A stretch of 42,046 bases of DNA from Teichococcus coralli (GTDB lineage: Bacteria; Pseudomonadota; Alphaproteobacteria; Acetobacterales; Acetobacteraceae). Location: positions 1 to 42,046 of the forward strand of contig NZ_SNVJ01000026.1 in NCBI RefSeq assembly GCF_009829925.1, written 5' to 3'. This document shows positions 27,231 through 34,465 of the stretch, one piece after another. Every line of letters starts with the position of its first letter. Positions within the stretch are counted from its first letter, which is position 1. The notes under the pieces are model-generated. The model had not been told where the DNA came from. It made no database searches and worked only from the letters and a program-made list of their open reading frames with translations. The position numbers and the translations under genes were made by a program.

Positions 27231-30200
27231 ATGAGCAGCACCGCCCTTTCGCCCCGCGCCGCCGCCCAGGCCGCGCAGCGCCGCGCTTCCGATCCGCAGG
27301 CCTCCGCCTGGGTGGGCGCCTCGGCCGGGTCCGGCAAGACCAAGGTGCTGACCGACCGCGTGCTGCGTCTGCTGCTGCGCCCGGATGCGAAGGCGGGCCG
27401 CATCCTCTGCCTCACCTTCACCAAGGCCGCTGCCGCCGAGATGGCCACGCGCCTCGCCCGCCGCCTGGGCGAATGGGCCGTGGCGGAGGATGCCGCGCTG
27501 GACGCCTCGCTGGAGGCGCTGACTGGCCAGCGCCCGGACAGCGCGACGCGCCGCCGCGCCCGCGCCCTCTTTGCCGAGGTGCTGGAACTGCCGGGCGGCA
27601 TGCGCATCGCCACCATCCATGCCTTTTGCCAGTCGCTGCTGCGCGGCTTCCCGCTGGAGGCCGGGCTGCCGCCGCAGTTCACCCTCATCGAGGAAACCGA
27701 GGCCGCCGCCATGCTGGCCGACGCTCGCGAGGCGGCGCTCGCTTCCGGGCAGCTTCCGGCCGAGGCGATCGAGGCCATCGCCGGCCTCGGCTCGGCGGAG
27801 GATTTCGCCGATACGCTGCGCGCCCTGGTGAAGGAGCGCGACCGGTTGGGCACCGCCATCGCCCAGGCCGGGGGCCTGCGCGGCTGCGACGCGGTGCTGC
27901 GCCGCCGCCTGGGCCTGCCGCCGCAGGGCAGCGAGGCGGAGGCCGTCGCCGGGGCCGCCGCCGCCGTGGGCACCGAGATGGTGCGCGCGGCCGGGCTGCT
28001 CGCCGGCAGCGGCAACGCCAACGACCGCGCGCGCGGCGCCGCCATGAAGGCCTGGATCGCCCTGCCCACCGAGGCGCGCGCCGCCCGCTGGGAGGACTGG
28101 ACCGAGATTTTCCTCACCGCCACCGAGGGCACGCCGCGCAAGTCGCTCGCCACCAAGGGCGGGCTGCGCGACCGGCACGAGGAGACGCAGGCGCTGATGG
28201 CCGGGGAGGCGGAGCGCGTCCATGCCGTGGAGGAAAGCCGCAAGGCCTGGCGCCTGCATGCCGCCAGCCTGGCGCTGCTCGCCCTTGCCCAGCCGGTGCT
28301 GGACGGCTACGCGGCGCGCAAGGCCCGCATCGGCGCGGTGGATTTCGACGACCTGATCCGGGCGGCGCGCGGCCTGCTTTACGACCCCGGCAGCGCCTGG
28401 GTGCTCTATAAGCTCGATGGCGGGCTGGACCACCTGCTGCTCGACGAGGCGCAGGACAGCAACCCCTACCAGTGGGAGATCGCGGCGCGGCTCGCCGGCG
28501 AGTTCTTCGCCGGCACCGGCACGCGGGACGAGAGCAGCATCCGCAGCATCTTCGCGGTGGGTGACGAGAAGCAGTCCATCTACGGCTTCCAGGGCGCCGA
28601 CGCCGCCGGCTTCGGCCGGTGGGAGGAGCATTTCTCCTCCGCCGTGCGCGCGGCGGGGGCCGATTTCGCCGCCGTGCCGCTCAACGTCTCCTTCCGCTCG
28701 ACGGCGCCGGTTCTGGCGCTGGTGGACGCCGTCTTCGCCGAAGGCCCGGCGCGGCACGGCGTGGTTCCGGAGGGGCATGTGCTGCAGCACCGCGCCGACC
28801 GCGAGGGCGAGGCCGGGCTGGTGGAGATTTGGCCGCCATTGGCCAAGCCCGATCCCGCCGTGCTGGAGCCCTGGCATGTGCCGGACGAGCCGGTGGCCGA
28901 GAATGACGCCGAGGCGCTGATGGCCGAGGCGCTGGCCGCCCGCATCGCGCAGATGGTGGAGCAGGAGACGCTGCCCTCGCGCGGCGGCCGCAGGATACGC
29001 CCTGGCGACATCCTGGTGCTGCTGCGCCGGCGCACGGGGTTCTCCGGCCTGCTGGTGCGGGCGCTGAAGGCGCGGGGCGTGGCGGTGGGCGGGCTCGACC
29101 GGCTGCGGCTGATCGAGCAGATCGCGGTGCAGGACCTGCTCGCGCTGTGCGACGTGCTGCTGCTGCCGGAGGACGACCTGCAACTGGCGGCGGTGCTGAA
29201 GAGCCCGCTCTGCGGCATCTCCGAAACCGAGCTGTGCGATTTGGCGCGCGGCCGCACCCAGCCGCTCTGGTGGCGCTTGCTGGAGCATCGCGGCCGCGCC
29301 ACCTTGCTCGGCCATGCCGCCGACTGGCTGGCCGACCTCGCCGATCGCGCCGACCTCGTCACGCCGCACACGCTGCTGGCCGAGGTGCTGGGCGAATATG
29401 GCGGCCGGGCCCGCATCATGGCGCGGCTCGGCCCGGACGTGGCCGACCCGCTGGACGAGATGCTGAACGCGGCGCTGACCTTCGAGGGCCGCCACCCACC
29501 CAGCCTGCAGGGCTTCGTGCAATGGCTGCGGCGCGGCGGCGCCGAGGTGAAGCGCGAGGCGGAATCCGGCGTGGACGCGGTGCGGCTGATGACCGCGCAT
29601 GGCGCCAAGGGGCTGCAGGCGCCGGTGGTCATCATTCCCGATGTCGGCAGCGGGCGCGGCGAGAAGGCGGTGCGCTGGGATGAATCCGACCCCCCGCTCC
29701 CCTTCTGGGCGCCGCGCAGCCGTCGCGACTTCTTCGCCCCCGCCTGGAACGCGCTGATGGAGGCCGACACCGCCGCGCGCGAGGCGGAGGAGAACCGGCT
29801 GCTCTACGTCGCCCTGACCCGCGCCGAGGACCGGCTGCTGGTCTGCGCCTGGGGCGACCCCAAGCCGGGAAGCTGGTACGATCTCGTCGCCCAGGGCTTC
29901 TCGCGGCTGGCCGGCGCGGAGGAGGCACCCTTCGAGGCGGCCGGCTTCAACGGCCCGGCGGCGGCCAGCTTCGCCGGGCCGCTGCGCCGCTTCGCCTGCC
30001 CGCAGACCGCCTCTCCCCGCCCGGACGCGCCGCACGACCCGCTGGCCGAGGCGGCGCCGCTGCCGGCCTGGGTCGGCCGCCCCGCCGCGCCGGAAAGCGA
30101 GGCGCTGACCCTCTCCCCCTCGGCTCTTCCCGGCGAGGAGGAGACCCCCACCGCCGCCCCGCACGGCCGCGCCGACCCAACCGGCGAGCGCTTCCGCCGC

Positions 30201-30680
30201 GGCCGGCTGATCCATGCCCTGTTGCAGCACCTGCCCGAGTTCCCGCCGGAGCGGCGGCCCGAGGTCGCCGCACGCTTCCTCGAGCGGCCGGGCCATGGCC
30301 TCTCCGCCCAGGACCGCGCCGCCACGCTCGCCGAGGTGATGCGGCTGATGCAGCACCCGGAGCTTGAGGCGGTCTTCGGACCGGATGCGCTGGCCGAGGC
30401 GCCGATCGCCGGGCGGGTGAACGGCCAGCCGCTCGCCGGCCAGGTGGACCGGATGCTGATCCGCCCCGACCGCATCGTGGTGCTGGACTACAAGACCAAC
30501 CGGCCGCCGCCGGAGGAAGTGTCGCAGGTGCCGGCGCTCTACCTCCGGCAGATGGCCGCCTATCGCGCCCTGCTGCGGCAGGTCTTTCCGGGCCGGCGGG
30601 TGGAGTGCTGGCTGCTCTGGACCTGGTCCACGCGGGTGATGGCCCTCCCCGATGCGGTGCTCGACCGGCACGCGCCCTGA
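27231..30680 (+). CDS. addA: Double-strand break repair helicase-nuclease AddA
   Basis: A 1149-residue UvrD-like superfamily 1 helicase with a C-terminal nuclease domain, partner of AddB. Walker A is GASAGSGKT at residues 29-37, motif Ia-type sequence LCLTFTKAAAAEMATRL follows, the Walker B motif is LLLDEAQDSN, motif III reads VGDEKQSIYGFQGA, and motif VI contains LLYVALTRAEDRLLV. The nuclease site is D1086 and K1088 in VLDYKTN. An ATG at 27222 would add three residues; neither start has a strong ribosome-binding site. The gene ends just before a short hairpin and converges on the UdgX-like gene. Confidence 0.94.
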   Translation: MSSTALSPRAAAQAAQRRASDPQASAWVGASAGSGKTKVLTDRVLRLLLRPDAKAGRILCLTFTKAAAAEMATRLARRLGEWAVAEDAALDASLEALTGQRPDSATRRRARALFAEVLELPGGMRIATIHAFCQSLLRGFPLEAGLPPQFTLIEETEAAAMLADAREAALASGQLPAEAIEAIAGLGSAEDFADTLRALVKERDRLGTAIAQAGGLRGCDAVLRRRLGLPPQGSEAEAVAGAAAAVGTEMVRAAGLLAGSGNANDRARGAAMKAWIALPTEARAARWEDWTEIFLTATEGTPRKSLATKGGLRDRHEETQALMAGEAERVHAVEESRKAWRLHAASLALLALAQPVLDGYAARKARIGAVDFDDLIRAARGLLYDPGSAWVLYKLDGGLDHLLLDEAQDSNPYQWEIAARLAGEFFAGTGTRDESSIRSIFAVGDEKQSIYGFQGADAAGFGRWEEHFSSAVRAAGADFAAVPLNVSFRSTAPVLALVDAVFAEGPARHGVVPEGHVLQHRADREGEAGLVEIWPPLAKPDPAVLEPWHVPDEPVAENDAEALMAEALAARIAQMVEQETLPSRGGRRIRPGDILVLLRRRTGFSGLLVRALKARGVAVGGLDRLRLIEQIAVQDLLALCDVLLLPEDDLQLAAVLKSPLCGISETELCDLARGRTQPLWWRLLEHRGRATLLGHAADWLADLADRADLVTPHTLLAEVLGEYGGRARIMARLGPDVADPLDEMLNAALTFEGRHPPSLQGFVQWLRRGGAEVKREAESGVDAVRLMTAHGAKGLQAPVVIIPDVGSGRGEKAVRWDESDPPLPFWAPRSRRDFFAPAWNALMEADTAAREAEENRLLYVALTRAEDRLLVCAWGDPKPGSWYDLVAQGFSRLAGAEEAPFEAAGFNGPAAASFAGPLRRFACPQTASPRPDAPHDPLAEAAPLPAWVGRPAAPESEALTLSPSALPGEEETPTAAPHGRADPTGERFRRGRLIHALLQHLPEFPPERRPEVAARFLERPGHGLSAQDRAATLAEVMRLMQHPELEAVFGPDALAEAPIAGRVNGQPLAGQVDRMLIRPDRIVVLDYKTNRPPPEEVSQVPALYLRQMAAYRALLRQVFPGRRVECWLLWTWSTRVMALPDAVLDRHAP

Positions 30681-30698
30681 GGGCCGGCGCACCGGCCC
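30681..30698. terminator. Hairpin after addA
   Basis: Perfect seven-base stem GGGCCGG / CCGGCCC with a four-base loop, directly after the addA stop and between converging genes. There is no T tract, so termination by it alone is uncertain. Confidence 0.4.
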
Positions 30699-30767
30699 CG
30701 CAAGGCGGCGGACCTTGATGGCGCAGCGCGGGGAGGATCTCGGCCTGGCCTGGCCGCCGCTCCCGCT

Positions 30768-31379
30768 CTAGCCCGATGGGGCGGGCCCCTGCTTCGCCGC
30801 CTGCCCGGCAAAGGCCAGTTCCTGCACGAAGCGGGCGTATTCCGTCTCCTTCAGCTCCGGGTTCGGCAGGCGGAGCAGGAAGCTCGGATGCACGGTCAGC
30901 AGCACCGGCCGGTCTCCCGGCCCCTCGAAGACCTGCCCGCGCAGCTTCAGCAGCGGCAGCTTCTGCCCCATCAGCGCCTGGGTGGCCGTGCCACCGAGCG
31001 CCACCAGCAGGTGGGGGGCGACCTCCTCCACCTCCCGCAGCAGAAAGGGCCGGTAGAGCTTGATGTCGCCCGCGTCGGGCGACTGGTGCAGCCGCCGCTT
31101 GCCACGCATCACGTACTTGAAGTGCTTCACCGCGTTGGTGACGTAGCAGGCGGTGCGGTCCACGCCCGCCTCGGCCAGGGCGCGGTCAAGCAGCCGCCCC
31201 GCGGGCCCCACGAAAGGGCGGCCCTTGCGGTCCTCCTCGTCGCCCGGCTGCTCGCCGACGAACATCAGGAGGGCACCCTTGGGCCCCTCCCCCAGCACGG
31301 CGGACCGGTCGGCGGCCCAGGGTGCGACCGGCGGCGCAGCGGACGAGGCCTCAAGCGGCAACGAGAGATTCTCGGGCAT
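30768..31379 (-). CDS. UdgX-like uracil-DNA-binding protein lacking Fe-S cysteines
   Basis: A 203-residue uracil-DNA glycosylase-superfamily protein. Motif A is GEQPGDEED (42-50), then GRPFVGPAGRLLDRAL, YVTNAVKHFK (79-88) and the terminal HPSFLLR (164-170). The insertion KRRLH at 94-98 matches the KRRIH loop of mycobacterial UdgX, whose histidine forms a covalent bond with the abasic site left after uracil removal; H98 is the equivalent here. UdgX proteins normally carry a 4Fe-4S cluster held by four cysteines. This protein has one cysteine (C78), its N-terminus is short, and an in-frame stop four codons upstream of the start rules out a longer one. The gene converges on addA and is divergent from dnaN. 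Confidence 0.85.
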   Translation of the reverse strand: MPENLSLPLEASSAAPPVAPWAADRSAVLGEGPKGALLMFVGEQPGDEEDRKGRPFVGPAGRLLDRALAEAGVDRTACYVTNAVKHFKYVMRGKRRLHQSPDAGDIKLYRPFLLREVEEVAPHLLVALGGTATQALMGQKLPLLKLRGQVFEGPGDRPVLLTVHPSFLLRLPNPELKETEYARFVQELAFAGQAAKQGPAPSG

Positions 31380-31529
31380 GACCGGGGTTCAACGCCCTGC
31401 CGGACAGAGAGTTCCTTTCACCGCCTTTCCTGGCCAGTTTCAGGCTGGTAGAGAGGACGACTTTCTTTCAGTCTTTGATTTCGGGCGCGCAGCCGGCGCG
31501 CCCCTTCCGCGCGGGGGGTTGCTCAAGCC

Positions 31530-32657
31530 ATGAAGTTCACGGTGGACCGGGCGGTGCTGCTCAAGGCGCTCGCGCATGTGCAGAGCGTGGTGGAGCGGCG
31601 GAACACCATCCCCATCCTGGCCAACGTCATGTTGGCGGCGCAGGACGGTACCCTGACCCTGACCGCGACCGACATGGAGATCGCGATCGTCGAGGCGGTG
31701 CCGGACGTCACGGTCGCGCGCGCCGGGCGCACCACGGCGCCGGCCGCGACGCTCTACGAGATCGTCCGCAAGCTGCCGGACGGCGCCAAGGTCGAGCTGG
31801 ACCATGCGGGCGGCGACGCGCCGCTGGCGCTGCGTGCCGGCCGCTTCGCGACCAGCCTGATGGTGCTGCCGGTGGAGGACTTCCCCTCCATGACCGAAGG
31901 CAAGCTGCCGCACAGCTTCGTCATCACGCCCGCCATGCTGCGCGAGCTGGTGGACCGCACCAAGTTCGCCATCTCCACCGAGGAGACGCGCTACTACCTC
32001 AACGGCATCTACATCCACGCCACCGAGATGGAGGGGCAGAAGGTGCTGCGCGCCGTCGCCACCGACGGCCACCGCCTCGCCCGCGTGGAGGAGCCGCTGC
32101 CGGAGGGCGCCGAGGGCATGCCGGGCGTCATCGTGCCGCGCAAGACGGTGAACGAGATCCGCAAGCTGGCCGACGAGACCAGCGAGCCGGTCGAGGTGAA
32201 GCTTTCCGACACCAAGATCCGCTTCGCCTTCGGCGGCGTGCACCTGACCAGCAAGCTGATCGACGGCACCTTCCCGGAATACGAGCGCGTCATCCCGCGC
32301 GGCAACGACAAGATCATGACGGTGGACAAGCGCGCCTTCGCCGAGGCGGTGGCGCGCGTCGCCGCCATCTCCTCCGAGCGCTCGCGCCCGGTGAAGCTGA
32401 GCCTGAAGCCGGACAGCCTGACGCTCACCGCCAGCAGCCCCGACCAGGGCCAGGCGGAGGAGGAGCTGGACAACGGCGCCGTCTCCTATAGCGCCAATCC
32501 GCTGGAGATCGGCTTCCAGGCCCGCTATCTCGCCGACATCACCGACCAGATCAGCGACAAGGTGGAGTTCCGCTTCGCCGATGGCGCCGCCCCGACCGTG
32601 GTGGTCGATGCGTCGAAGCCGCAAGCGCTCTACGTGCTGATGCCGATGCGCGTGTGA
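31530..32657 (+). CDS. dnaN: DNA polymerase III beta subunit (sliding clamp)
   Basis: A 375-residue ring-forming clamp that holds DNA polymerase III on DNA and recruits repair proteins. The start MKFTVDRAVLLKALAHVQSVVERRNTIPILANV is canonical, the middle contains ATDGHRLA and the IDGTFPEYERVIP segment, and it ends with the conserved LMPMRV-type tail. dnaN often sits with dnaA and recF, but neither is in the window, so it is probably separate from the origin region. A perfect 13-base hairpin follows the stop. The 150-base interval upstream (31380-31529) holds the promoters shared with the divergent UdgX-like gene; I see no DnaA box there. Confidence 0.96.
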   Translation: MKFTVDRAVLLKALAHVQSVVERRNTIPILANVMLAAQDGTLTLTATDMEIAIVEAVPDVTVARAGRTTAPAATLYEIVRKLPDGAKVELDHAGGDAPLALRAGRFATSLMVLPVEDFPSMTEGKLPHSFVITPAMLRELVDRTKFAISTEETRYYLNGIYIHATEMEGQKVLRAVATDGHRLARVEEPLPEGAEGMPGVIVPRKTVNEIRKLADETSEPVEVKLSDTKIRFAFGGVHLTSKLIDGTFPEYERVIPRGNDKIMTVDKRAFAEAVARVAAISSERSRPVKLSLKPDSLTLTASSPDQGQAEEELDNGAVSYSANPLEIGFQARYLADITDQISDKVEFRFADGAAPTVVVDASKPQALYVLMPMRV

Positions 32658-32660
32658 CGC

Positions 32661-32697
32661 GCCAGGCCGGCGGAGCCGCAGGTCCCGCCGGCCTGGC
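32661..32697. terminator. Strong hairpin between dnaN and the PLA2-like gene
   Basis: A perfect 13-base inverted repeat (32661-32673 / 32685-32697) with an eleven-base loop, three bases past the dnaN stop and between converging genes. The long GC stem suits a bidirectional terminator, though there is no T run. Confidence 0.6.
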
Positions 32698-32724
32698 TCC
32701 CGCCCGGCGCGCCGGGCGAGGCCG

Positions 32725-33219
32725 CTAGAGCAGATCCGCCGCCCCGCTGCCGGTGCTTGCCAGCCAGGTCTGCAGGGCAGCCTGGTCGTCTGGCTCCAGA
32801 TGGGTCAGGCCGTAATGGATATCCTGCAGGGCGGTGCTGGTGGCGATGAAGGCCTCCAGCGGGTTCAGCAGTTCCGGATGGCCGTTGATCTCGGTGGCGA
32901 GCGCCAGCCCGAACAGGATCGCACCGCCGGCATAAAGGCTTCCCTCCGGGGTCAGGGAGGCACGGGGAAGCTCCTCGATACCCTGGACCAGCGCCAGGTC
33001 GGCTTCAGCGCGAACTTCGCCGCTCGGGGAATCGTAGGCGATGTCATGGAAGCGGAACAGCACGTCCAGGGCATCCACCGGGGGCGCCGAATAGTTCGCT
33101 GGCTGGCCCGGCCCAGTGAGCACTTCGCCGTTGGAATAGCTGGGGCCGCCGTAGTTGCCGTAGGTCGGGATGGCGATGCCGTTGGACACGGGCACAAGAA
33201 TCGACCAGTTGATGGCCAT
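32725..33219 (-). CDS. Small protein with phospholipase A2-like Ca-loop and HDxxY motif
   Basis: A 164-residue protein not belonging to any named family I can recall with certainty. The ATG at 33219 is fixed by a full AAGGAGG ribosome-binding site; the upstream ATG at 33273 is unlikely. Residues 18-26 (PTYGNYGGP) resemble the calcium-binding loop of phospholipase A2, and residues 46-63 contain PPVDALDVLFRFHDIAYD, matching the PLA2 active-site helix with H58-D59 and Y62; the layout is closest to the parvovirus VP1 PLA2 domain. It has no cysteines for the usual disulfides and no signal peptide. The C-terminal 80 residues look helical. It lies alone between dnaN (converging) and a repeat-rich interval. 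Lipase activity is inference. Confidence 0.6.
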   Translation of the reverse strand: MAINWSILVPVSNGIAIPTYGNYGGPSYSNGEVLTGPGQPANYSAPPVDALDVLFRFHDIAYDSPSGEVRAEADLALVQGIEELPRASLTPEGSLYAGGAILFGLALATEINGHPELLNPLEAFIATSTALQDIHYGLTHLEPDDQAALQTWLASTGSGAADLL

Positions 33220-33411
33220 CTCTTCCTCCTTTGCGCGAGGCGTCCCTTCTTGGGACGGGATGGAGGCGATCATGACCTTCCCGCGGGATCAACTCCGTCC
33301 TGCGCACGAATCCGGCATCGCTGGGGAAAGGCGCGCCAGGCAGACGGTGGCTGCGGCACCCGGCGCAGCCACATGTCGGGGGCGGTGCCCGTTCACCCTC
33401 CGGCGGGCTGT

Positions 33412-33494
33412 CGGCCAGAGCATTTCCCGTTCCGATGGCATCATCGGGACGGGTGAAGATGCTCGTCGAAACAAACGGCCAGAGCATTTCCCGT
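33412..33494. repeat. 19-base direct repeat flanking dispersed-repeat copy B
   Basis: CGGCCAGAGCATTTCCCGT occurs exactly at 33412-33430 and again at 33476-33494, 64 bases apart. Between them lies the second copy of the dispersed repeat. This is in the 299-base interval between the start of the PLA2-like gene and the end of the aldolase gene, which holds no visible gene. Confidence 0.75.
33439..33471 (+). repeat. Dispersed intergenic repeat, copy B
   Basis: Matches 2701-2733 at 27 of 33 positions in the same orientation, although the two are more than 30 kb apart. It lies between the two copies of the 19-base direct repeat, suggesting a composite element of about 110 bases. Confidence 0.55.
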
Positions 33495-33520
33495 GAGCCA
33501 GAGCGAACGGAAAATGCTCT
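33481..33520 (-). terminator. Hairpin after the class II aldolase gene
   Basis: Arms 33481-33494 and 33507-33520 pair at 13 of 14 positions around a 12-base loop, starting within the aldolase stop codon region. On the minus strand the hairpin is followed, after GGCCG, by a T-rich stretch, so it could act as an intrinsic terminator. One arm is also part of the 19-base direct repeat. Confidence 0.5.
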
Positions 33521-34280
33521 AGCGGGCGTAGTCCGGCTCCTCCCGGTCCAGCACGCGGCGCCAGGCATCAAGATGCAGGCGGGCATCCATCTTGTCGCCC
33601 CAGGCGCCATGGTGGTTCCGCCGCAGCTTCTCGGGCAGGCCGTGCAGCGGCTGCCCGGTCTGCAGCGCGGTCATCTGGTACATGGCGGTGCGCTCGGCCA
33701 TGTAGCATTCGTCGAAGGCGTCATGCACCGTGGGGCCCGCCACCGTCACCCCATGGCCGCGCATCACCATGATGCTCTTGTCGCCCATCAGCCGGGCGAT
33801 GCGGTCCCCCTCCTCGTTCTGGTGCACGGGCTCGTCGCCCTCGCGGTCATAGACCATGCGGTCATTCAGCAGCAGGTTGTTGTGATGCGACAGCGCGAAC
33901 TCCGTGTCGCGCAGCAGCGAGAGCGAGGTCAGCCAGCGCGGGTGCACGTGGATGACGCAGGTGGCGGCGGGGTTCTGCAGGTGGATGCGCGCATGGATGT
34001 GGAAGGCCACCTTGCGCAACTCGCCGCTGCCTTGCAGCACGCGCCCGTCCAGGTCGCAGATGATGAGGTCGCTGGCACATAGTTCCTGGAACAGGTAGCC
34101 GCGCGGATTGATCAGGAAGCGCGGCGCCTCGCCCGGCAGCATCAGGCTGTTGTGGTTGCCGATCTGCTCGTTCCAGCCGAGCCGCGCGGCGACGCGGAAC
34201 ACCGCCGCCATGTCGCAGCGCATCGCCCATTCCGCCTCCTCCTCGGAGCTGCGGGTCAGCTGTCGGATCGTCGTCGCCAT
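33519..34280 (-). CDS. Class II aldolase/adducin-family protein
   Basis: A 253-residue metal-dependent aldolase-fold protein. The zinc-binding HxH is H111/H113 in VIHVHP, and the third ligand is probably H176 in MRGHGVTV, as in L-fuculose-phosphate aldolase relatives. The segment GNHNSLML and the INPRGYLF segment are typical of the family. The start at 34280 follows AGGAG; upstream in-frame starts add a non-conserved tail. The gene is divergent from the DMFase-like gene, with a long inverted repeat between them, so joint control is likely. The substrate cannot be told from sequence; the family includes aldolases, epimerases, dehydratases and decarboxylases. Confidence 0.88.
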   Translation of the reverse strand: MATTIRQLTRSSEEEAEWAMRCDMAAVFRVAARLGWNEQIGNHNSLMLPGEAPRFLINPRGYLFQELCASDLIICDLDGRVLQGSGELRKVAFHIHARIHLQNPAATCVIHVHPRWLTSLSLLRDTEFALSHHNNLLLNDRMVYDREGDEPVHQNEEGDRIARLMGDKSIMVMRGHGVTVAGPTVHDAFDECYMAERTAMYQMTALQTGQPLHGLPEKLRRNHHGAWGDKMDARLHLDAWRRVLDREEPDYAR

Positions 34281-34365
34281 GCTGGGCTCCTGTGTCTGCC
34301 GGACGGCGAGGCTGCGCCCGATGCCGCCGCCAAGCCAAGCGGAATCGCGCCTGTTCTGGAACGCT

Positions 34366-34411
34366 CGGCAAGCTCTCCGCACGGGCATGCAAACTTCGCG
34401 AGGGCTTGCCG
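34366..34411. promoter_or_regulatory. Long inverted repeat in the aldolase / DMFase-like divergent promoter
   Basis: Twelve-base arms (34366-34377 / 34400-34411; core CGGCAAGC and GCTTGCCG) pair at 11 of 12 positions with 22 bases between, and the centre contains GCATGC. It lies between the two divergent starts (34280 and 34466), the usual place for the operator of a shared regulator. No regulator gene is adjacent. Confidence 0.45.
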
Positions 34412-34465
34412 CCGGACCGCGCACCGTTACGCTGCCAGTCCGTACGCCGCAGGAAAGGCCTTCCG

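Noticed and set aside
24894..30692. A stop-free minus-strand frame of more than 1900 codons opposite addB and addA
   Set aside because: The composition is Arg/Gly/Ala/His-rich with no domain, and both opposite genes are clear; it results from GC-rich codon use.
31380..31529. Replication origin next to dnaN
   Set aside because: No DnaA-box-like cluster, no dnaA, recF or parAB nearby.
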